Shown here: piece by piece, positions 59,281 to 64,000 of the stretch
Layout: every line of letters starts with the position of its first letter
Position numbering within the stretch: position 1 is the stretch's first letter
DNA from: Streptomyces sp. WP-1
GTDB taxonomy: Bacteria; Actinomycetota; Actinomycetes; Streptomycetales; Streptomycetaceae
NCBI RefSeq assembly: GCF_030450125.1
Contig: NZ_CP123923.1
Span: 3,906,001-3,970,000, forward strand
Reading direction: 5' to 3'
DNA: 64,000 bases
Made by a program: the position numbers and the translations under genes
The notes under the pieces: generated by a model
The model's database searches: none
What the model saw: only the letters and a program-made list of their open reading frames with translations
Told to the model about the DNA's origin: nothing

Positions 59281-60576
59281 TCAGGCGGGTACGTGCACCG
59301 TCTCCACCCGGCTGGCCACCAGCCGCTCGCGCTCACGGCGGGCCGCCCGGGCCCGCAGCCGCAGGATCTGGCTGAGGCCGATCGCCTGGAGGACGAACAC
59401 CGCGCTGAACGCCACCTGGTAGTCGTCCCCCGTCGCGTCCAGCAGCACACCGATCGCGAGCAGGGTGGTCATCGAGGCGATGAAACCGCCCATGTTGGTG
59501 ATGCCGGACGCGGTGCCCTGACGCTCGGGCGGATTGGCCGGGCGGGAGAAGTCGAATCCGATCATCGAGGCGGGCCCGCAGGCGCCGAGCACCGCGCACA
59601 GGACGATCAGCAGCCACATCGGCGCGTGCGGCGCGGGGTAGGCCAGCGTCGCCGCCCACAGCAGCGCGGTCGCCGCCACCGTGCACAGCGCGAGCGGCAG
59701 CCGGGCGGTGTGGTGCCGGGCGATGACCTGGCCGTAGACCAGCCCCACCACCATGTTCGAGAGCACGACGAGGGTCAGCAGCTCCCCGGCCGTGGCCCGG
59801 CTGAGCCCCTCCGACTCGACCAGGAACGGCAGGCCCCACAGCAGCAGGAAGACCATCGCCGGGAACTGGGTGGTGAAGTGCACCCACATCCCGAGCCGGG
59901 TGCCCGGCTCCCGCCACGCCTCGGCGATCTGCCGGCGGACGTAGGCGGAGCCCTGGTGCGCGGACGGCGCGGGTTCGTGGCCCTCGGGGTGGTCCTTCAG
60001 GAACAGCAGCGTCAGTACGAGGACGACCGCGCCGGCGAGCGCGCTGCCGGCGAACGCCTGCGTCCAGCCGATGCTGTGCAGCAGCCGGGCCAGGACGAGG
60101 GTGGAGACGAGGTTGCCCGCCATGCCGACCAGGGCGGCGAGCTGCGCGACCAGGGGGCCGCGGCGGGCCGGGAACCAGCGGGTGCCCAGGCGCAGCACGC
60201 TGATGAACGTCATCGCGTCACCGCAGCCCAGCAGCGCCCGGGAGGCGAGCGCGGTGCCGTACGACGGCGAGAAGGCGAAGCCCAGCTGCCCGATCGTGAA
60301 CAGGACGGCGCCCAGGGCCAGCACCTTCTTGGTGCCGAGGCGGTCGACCATCAGGCCGACGGGTATCTGCATGCCGGCGTAGACCAGCAGCTGGAGTATG
60401 GAGAAGGTGGACAGCGCCGAGGCGTTCACATGGAAGCGGTCGGCCGCGTCGAGACCCGCCACGCCCAGCGAGGTGCGGAAGATGACGGCGACGAAGTAGA
60501 CCGCGACGCCTATGGACCACACGCCGACGGCCCGGACGCCGCCCGGCGGGTCACCCGGAAGGGTGAGCTTGTTCAT
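59281..60576 (-). CDS. MFS transporter, 431 aa
   Basis: Twelve membrane segments and the major-facilitator signature GLMVDRLGTKKVLALG between segments 2 and 3. No solute is recognisable. Its start overlaps the stop of the preceding GntR-family gene by four bases (ATGA), so it is translationally coupled to its regulator. The cytoplasmic mid loop is short and polar (HPEGHEPAPSAHQ). Confidence 0.92.
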   Translation of the reverse strand: MNKLTLPGDPPGGVRAVGVWSIGVAVYFVAVIFRTSLGVAGLDAADRFHVNASALSTFSILQLLVYAGMQIPVGLMVDRLGTKKVLALGAVLFTIGQLGFAFSPSYGTALASRALLGCGDAMTFISVLRLGTRWFPARRGPLVAQLAALVGMAGNLVSTLVLARLLHSIGWTQAFAGSALAGAVVLVLTLLFLKDHPEGHEPAPSAHQGSAYVRRQIAEAWREPGTRLGMWVHFTTQFPAMVFLLLWGLPFLVESEGLSRATAGELLTLVVLSNMVVGLVYGQVIARHHTARLPLALCTVAATALLWAATLAYPAPHAPMWLLIVLCAVLGACGPASMIGFDFSRPANPPERQGTASGITNMGGFIASMTTLLAIGVLLDATGDDYQVAFSAVFVLQAIGLSQILRLRARAARRERERLVASRVETVHVPA

Positions 60577-61244
60577 CGGACCTCACCCCGCGCGAGCAGC
60601 GACACCCGGCTCACATGCCGGTGCACGACCCCGACGGCCGCCTCCGCGTCCCCGGCCCGCAGCGCCTCAAGGATCTCCTCGTGCTCGGCGAGCGTGGTGG
60701 CCACCCGGTCGGGGTGGGAGTACATGACGGCGACGCCCATCCGCAGCTGGCGGTCGCGCAGCTGGTCGTAGAGGCGCGCCAGGATCTCGTTGCCCCCGCT
60801 GCGGACGATCTCCGCGTGGAAGCAGCGGTCGGTCACCGCGGCCTCGGCCAGCTCCCCGGCGGCGACCTGCGCCTTCTGCCGCTCCAGCAGCTCGGCCAGC
60901 CGCTCCAGCAGGCCCGGCGGCGCGGGTACGGCCTTGCGCGCGGCGTGCTCCTCCACCAGCAGCCGGGTCTCCACCACGTCGGAGATCTCCTGCGCGGAGA
61001 CCGGCAGGACCAGGGCGCCCTTCTTCGGGTAGAGCCGGATCAGGCCCTCGACCTCCAGCCGCAGCAGCGCCTCCCGCACGGGCGTGCGCGACACGCCCAC
61101 GGCCTCGGCCAGCTCGCCCTCGGTGAGCAGGGTGCCGCCCTCGTAGCTCCGGTCGAGGACGCTCTGTTTGACGTGCGTATAGACGCGGTCGGCGGCGGGT
61201 GGCTGTTTGGCGGGAGGGGCGGAATGCGGGACGGCCGTCTTCAT
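60573..61244 (-). CDS. GntR-family regulator with FCD domain, 223 aa
   Basis: N-terminal winged helix (VYTHVKQSVLDRSYEGGTLLTEGELAEAVGVSRTPVREAL, residues 20-60) and a C-terminal FCD ligand domain whose metal-binding residues include DRCFHAEI and the later HEEILEAL and HRHVSRV His residues. FadR/GntR members repress transport or catabolism genes of organic acids or sugar acids until a ligand is bound. The downstream MFS gene is translationally coupled, which strongly suggests it is the target. ATG 61244 is chosen because it begins the domain. Confidence 0.93.
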   Translation of the reverse strand: MKTAVPHSAPPAKQPPAADRVYTHVKQSVLDRSYEGGTLLTEGELAEAVGVSRTPVREALLRLEVEGLIRLYPKKGALVLPVSAQEISDVVETRLLVEEHAARKAVPAPPGLLERLAELLERQKAQVAAGELAEAAVTDRCFHAEIVRSGGNEILARLYDQLRDRQLRMGVAVMYSHPDRVATTLAEHEEILEALRAGDAEAAVGVVHRHVSRVSLLARGEVR

Positions 61245-61432
61245 GCCCACAGGATAGATACAACAGGTACGCAACACGCGCCGGCGTCCACGATGTGGAC
61301 GTGACGCGCCTCTCCCCCGACTGGACGCACAACCTTCTGTGCTACCTACGTGTCAGACAGATGCGGCCCTTTTCTCTGAGCATCTCAACTCGGCCGCATC
61401 CAGGGGCATTCCAGACAATCGGGGTATTCACT

Positions 61433-62335
61433 TTGATTACCGGCATCAAGGGCATCCGCCTCCGCCGAGCCACCGCCGTCGCGATCACCTCCGGTGCGCT
61501 GATCGCCACCGGCGCCCTGACCGCGGCACCCGCGCAGGCCGTCACCGCGCCCTCCATCGGGGCCAAGGGCGGCTACGTGATGAACAACGGGAGCGGTTCG
61601 ACCCTCTACACCAAGGCCGCGGACACCAAGCGGTCCACCGGGTCCACGACCAAGATCATGACGGCCAAGGTCGTACTGGCGCAGAAGAACCTGAACCTCA
61701 ACGCCACGGTGACGATCCAGAAGGCGTACAGCGACTACGTCGTCAAGAACAACGCCTCCCAGGCCCATCTGATCGTCGGCGACAAGGTGACCGTCCGCCA
61801 GCTGCTGTACGGGCTGATGCTGCCGTCCGGCTGCGACGCCGCCTACGCCCTCGCGGACAAGTACGGCTCCGGCTCCAGCCGCGCCGCCCGCGTGTCGAAC
61901 TTCATCGGCAAGATGAACAGCGCCGCCAAGAGCCTCGGCCTGAAGAACACGCACTTCGATTCCTTCGACGGCATCGGCAACGGCAAGAACTACTCGACGC
62001 CGCGCGACCTGACGAAGATCGCCAGCAGCGCGATGAAGAACGCGACGTTCCGCACCGTCGTCGGGACCAAGTCGTACACGGCCAAGACGAAGACCAAGTC
62101 CGGCGGCACCCGCACGATGGGCGCCTGGGTCAACACCAACGGTCTGCTCAAGAGCTACAGCGGCACCATCGGTGTGAAGACCGGCTCCGGCCCCGAGGCC
62201 GGCTACTGCCTGGTCTTCGCCGCCACCCGCCACGGCAAGACCGTCATCGGCACCGTCCTGTCCTCCACCTCCATCCCCCAGCGCGAGTCGGACGCCACGA
62301 AGCTCCTCAACTACGGCTTCGCCAAGCTCGGCTGA
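61433..62335 (+). CDS. Streptomyces K15-like DD-transpeptidase/carboxypeptidase, 300 aa
   Basis: A secreted serine penicillin-binding enzyme. The signal peptide ends near AAPAQA. The active-site motifs are STTK (S71-K74), the unusual S132-Gly-Cys134 in place of the common SxN, and K249-Thr-Gly. SGC is the known feature of the Streptomyces K15 DD-transpeptidase, and the mature part closely follows that enzyme (ADTKRSTG, YSDYVVKNNASQAHL, FDGIGNGKNYSTP). TTG 61433 is the best start, with GGGG at workable distance; ATG 61361 would add 24 residues ahead of the signal. It is divergent from the GntR gene. Confidence 0.94.
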   Translation: MITGIKGIRLRRATAVAITSGALIATGALTAAPAQAVTAPSIGAKGGYVMNNGSGSTLYTKAADTKRSTGSTTKIMTAKVVLAQKNLNLNATVTIQKAYSDYVVKNNASQAHLIVGDKVTVRQLLYGLMLPSGCDAAYALADKYGSGSSRAARVSNFIGKMNSAAKSLGLKNTHFDSFDGIGNGKNYSTPRDLTKIASSAMKNATFRTVVGTKSYTAKTKTKSGGTRTMGAWVNTNGLLKSYSGTIGVKTGSGPEAGYCLVFAATRHGKTVIGTVLSSTSIPQRESDATKLLNYGFAKLG

Positions 62336-62373
62336 CCACCGACGCCGGTCCGCCGGCTCACCCGCGCCACCAC

Positions 62374-62402
62374 CGGGCCCGTCGCATCCAGCGGCGGGCC
62401 CG
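62374..62402. terminator. Possible terminator after the K15-like gene
   Basis: CGGGCCCG occurs twice (62374-62381, 62395-62402), able to pair around a 13-nt loop. Non-coding, 39 bp past the stop. Confidence 0.5.
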
Positions 62403-62403
62403 T

Positions 62404-62520
62404 CGCGCTGCCCGGGACGGGGCGGGCCCGCCGGAGCCGGGAGGCCACCGGAGCCGGGAGGCCACCGGAGCCACCGGAGCCGCCGGAGCCGGAGGAGCCG
62501 GAGGAGCCGGAGGGCCGGTC
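62404..62520. repeat. Low-complexity CCGGAGCC repeats
   Basis: Copies of GCCGGGAGGCCACCGGAGCC and shorter GCCGGAGGAG units fill the gap between the K15-like gene and the YtrA-type operator region. Confidence 0.6.
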
Positions 62521-62531
62521 GGGGTGCCGCG

Positions 62532-62565
62532 ATGAAGCGAATGGTGCTAGCTTCATTAGCACCAT
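62532..62565. promoter_or_regulatory. Interleaved dyads over the YtrA-type start
   Basis: ATGAAGC (62532-62538) pairs with GCTTCAT (62550-62556), and ATGGTGCTA (62541-62549) with TAGCACCAT (62557-62565). The second dyad overlaps the start codon at 62564, indicating tight autorepression and a leaderless message. Confidence 0.8.
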
Positions 62566-62914
62566 GTTGCTGCGCCTGGACACCACCGACACCCGCCCCC
62601 TGCACGAGCAGGTCGCGGCGGCCGTCCGACGGGCCATCGCCGAGGGCGAATGCCGTGCCGGCGAGCGCCTGCCCTCCGCCCGCGATCTCTCCACGGCCCT
62701 GGACCTCAACGTCAACACCGTCCTGCGCGGCCTGCGCGAACTGCGCGACGAGGGCCTGCTGGAGTTCCGCCGCGGCCGGGGCATCACCGTCGCCGAAGGT
62801 GCCGCGGCCCCCCGCTCGGGGCTCCGGATCAAGGTGCGGGAGCTGGTGGCCGAGGCATCCCGGCTGGGGTACAGCCGGACCGATCTCATCGACATGATCC
62901 GGGAGTTGTCATGA
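62564..62914 (+). CDS. GntR-family regulator, YtrA subfamily, 116 aa
   Basis: A 70-residue winged helix (PLHEQVAAAVRRAIAEGECRAGERLPSARDLSTALDLNVNTVLRGLREL, residues 12-60) followed by a short helical tail (VRELVAEASRLGYSRTDLIDMIREL). The short C-terminal part is the YtrA type, usually encoded with ABC transporters. Here the neighbour is a DUF1648 membrane protein, overlapping the stop by four bases (ATGA). No ribosome site precedes the ATG, which lies inside an operator. Confidence 0.92.
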   Translation: MLLRLDTTDTRPLHEQVAAAVRRAIAEGECRAGERLPSARDLSTALDLNVNTVLRGLRELRDEGLLEFRRGRGITVAEGAAAPRSGLRIKVRELVAEASRLGYSRTDLIDMIRELS

Positions 62915-63909
62915 CGGACGGGCACGACGGGGGACGCGGCCGGCGCCGTGCCGCGCGCTGGGCACTGGCGGGCGGCACGGCGGTCGTCGCCGCACTGGTC
63001 GCCGGGCTGCCCTGGCTCCAGCGGGACCGGCTCCCCGACCGGCTGGCCACCCACTGGAGCGGCGGACCGGCACCCGACGGCTCGATGCCCCTGTGGTCGG
63101 CCTCCCTGATACCGGCCGCGGTCTGGCTAATGCTCGCCCTCGCGCTGAGCGTGCGGTGGCGCCGCTCCTGGGCGCGCCCCCGCTCCTGGCTGCCGATCGC
63201 CCTCGCCCCCACCGGTGTCGTCCTCGTCGGCGCCCAGGTCTGCGTCGTGCGGGCGAACCTCGATCGCGCCGACTGGCACCAGGCGCGCCAGCCGGTCTGG
63301 TGGCTCGCCGTCACCCTGGCTCTCGCCGCGGTGGCCGGGGTGCTCGCCTGGCGGCTGACCGTCCGGGTCACCGCCACCGCGCCCCGGGCCGGGACCCCGG
63401 AGCTGGACCTGGCGCGGGACGAGCGCCTGGTCTGGTTTTCCCGCACGGCCAACCCCTGGCTCCAGTCGCTGTCGGCGGTGGCCTGCCTGGTCGCCGCCGG
63501 CGCGGCGCTGGGCCTGGCACTGGGTCTGGCGCCCGCCGCGGCGCTCTGGCCGGTGTGCGCCGCCTGTGCCGCCGTCGCCCTCGCGGGCGGTATCTCCTCC
63601 TCGGTCCGGGCGAAGGTCTCGGAGGCGGGACTGGAGGTCTCCTTCGGCCCCCTCGGCTGGCCCGTCCGCCGCTGGGCCCCGGACGCCCTGGAGTCCGCCC
63701 GCGCCGAGCGGCGTCTGCCCTCCCAGGTCGGCGGCTGGGGCTACCGGTTCAGCGGCCTCGGCACCACGGTCATGCTCCGCGCCGGTGACTGCCTGGTCGT
63801 ACGCCCCCGGGGCCGGCGTTCCGACTTCGCGGTGAGCGTGGACGACGCGGAACGGGGCGCGGCCCTGCTGAACGCCCTCCGCGCGCGCCGGGCCGCTGCC
63901 GGCCGGTGA
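62911..63909 (+). CDS. DUF1648-containing membrane protein, 332 aa
   Basis: Membrane segments: one after residue 12 (ALAGGTAVVAALVAGLPWL), several around 60-160, two near 190-240. Between the first two lies a DUF1648 motif (LPDRLATHWSGGPAPDGSMP). The C-terminal 110 residues are soluble and beta-rich (AKVSEAGLEVSFGPLGWPVRRW), similar to the PH-like domain of some bacterial membrane proteins. It overlaps the YtrA-type gene by four bases (ATGA), so both are co-expressed. Function unknown. Confidence 0.88.
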   Translation: MTDGHDGGRGRRRAARWALAGGTAVVAALVAGLPWLQRDRLPDRLATHWSGGPAPDGSMPLWSASLIPAAVWLMLALALSVRWRRSWARPRSWLPIALAPTGVVLVGAQVCVVRANLDRADWHQARQPVWWLAVTLALAAVAGVLAWRLTVRVTATAPRAGTPELDLARDERLVWFSRTANPWLQSLSAVACLVAAGAALGLALGLAPAAALWPVCAACAAVALAGGISSSVRAKVSEAGLEVSFGPLGWPVRRWAPDALESARAERRLPSQVGGWGYRFSGLGTTVMLRAGDCLVVRPRGRRSDFAVSVDDAERGAALLNALRARRAAAGR

Positions 63910-63944
63910 ACCGTGTGCCCGTGCCCTGTCCTCTCCGGCCCCCT

Positions 63945-64000
63945 CTACTGCGCGGCTGCTCGCGGCAGTCGGTCGTAGGCCGTGAAGGTGTACGACGCGT
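63945..64000 (-). CDS. Possible 3' end of a gene cut by the window edge
   Basis: A minus-strand frame is open from the right edge to a TAG at 63945-63947. It encodes a short end reading SYTFTAYDRLPRAAAQ, with protein-like composition. Nothing else of the gene is visible. Confidence 0.35.
   Translation of the reverse strand, partial: ASYTFTAYDRLPRAAAQ

Noticed and set aside
61245..61290. GntR operator candidate GTATCTATCC near the start of the GntR-FCD gene
   Set aside because: No clear inverted repeat of the FadR type could be aligned.
1..64000. CRISPR array, tRNA genes, insertion sequences
   Set aside because: No regularly spaced direct repeats with unique spacers, no cloverleaf with a TTCGANTC-like arm, and no transposase motifs were seen.

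Overview
The window reads as one stretch of a Streptomyces (or very close actinomycete) chromosome. GC is very high throughout, third codon positions are almost all G or C, GTG/TTG starts are common, Shine-Dalgarno boxes are AAGGAG-like, and several starts look leaderless. Many genes are Streptomyces hallmarks: an AfsR-type regulator, a PucR-type regulator, SpoIIE/PP2C phosphatases, a K15-type DD-peptidase, a mycothiol-dependent isomerase-fold protein and DUF6458. No rRNA, tRNA, CRISPR array, phage or insertion sequence was seen. Housekeeping genes (metG, aspS, an acyl-CoA dehydrogenase, an M18 aminopeptidase) place the right half in conserved chromosome; the left half is more regulatory and accessory.

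Layout. 1-1586: 3' part of an AfsR-like NB-ARC/TPR regulator. 1898-4345: an unrecognised protein, then a short-chain dehydrogenase facing a TetR-type repressor across two matching operators. 4391-6671: an ECF41-type sigma factor and its neighbouring FAD oxidoreductase. 6843-11187: a secreted EEP-fold phosphodiesterase, a large membrane protein with a His-rich repeat, a PAP2 phosphatase and a broken acetyltransferase. 11188-12345: an ArsP/YraQ-type permease behind a CsoR/RicR-like operator. 12360-20831 (minus): a flotillin, a 1667-residue AAA+ ATPase and a restriction-endonuclease-fold protein, transcribed away from a PucR regulator. 22182-24648 (minus): 2OG-oxygenase-like DUF6445 protein, atypical SDR and glycerol facilitator. 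24782-28473: GH13 alpha-glucosidase, nucleoside hydrolase and a lipoprotein. 28564-31516: an XRE-TPR regulator facing a previously easy-to-miss 59-codon secreted peptide gene and an M20D amidohydrolase. 31678-38114: a caspase-fold-like protein, a PP2C phosphatase, membrane proteins, and a MocR regulator facing an alpha/beta hydrolase. 38213-45180: an acidic repeat VWA protein, metG, an orphan AbiEii-like nucleotidyltransferase and aspS. 45351-49415: a PAS-GAF-PP2C-HATPase protein followed by two broken genes (AI-2E transporter, pirin). 49548-64000: metabolic genes, a GntR-MFS pair, a K15-like DD-peptidase and a YtrA-type regulator with a DUF1648 membrane protein.

How the genes work together. 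Several blocks are self-contained regulator-target pairs with visible operators: TetR/SDR (TGGAC-N6-GTCCA twice), MocR/hydrolase (12-bp direct repeat over a leaderless promoter), YtrA/DUF1648 (interleaved dyads over the start codon), ECF41/FAD oxidoreductase and GntR/MFS (4-bp overlap). The most original candidates are the XRE-TPR regulator with its secreted mini-protein, which looks like an RRNPP-style peptide signalling pair, and the flotillin-AAA-nuclease-fold row. Genes were identified by reading motifs; no database search was possible, so family names rest on recognised motifs and remembered family features.
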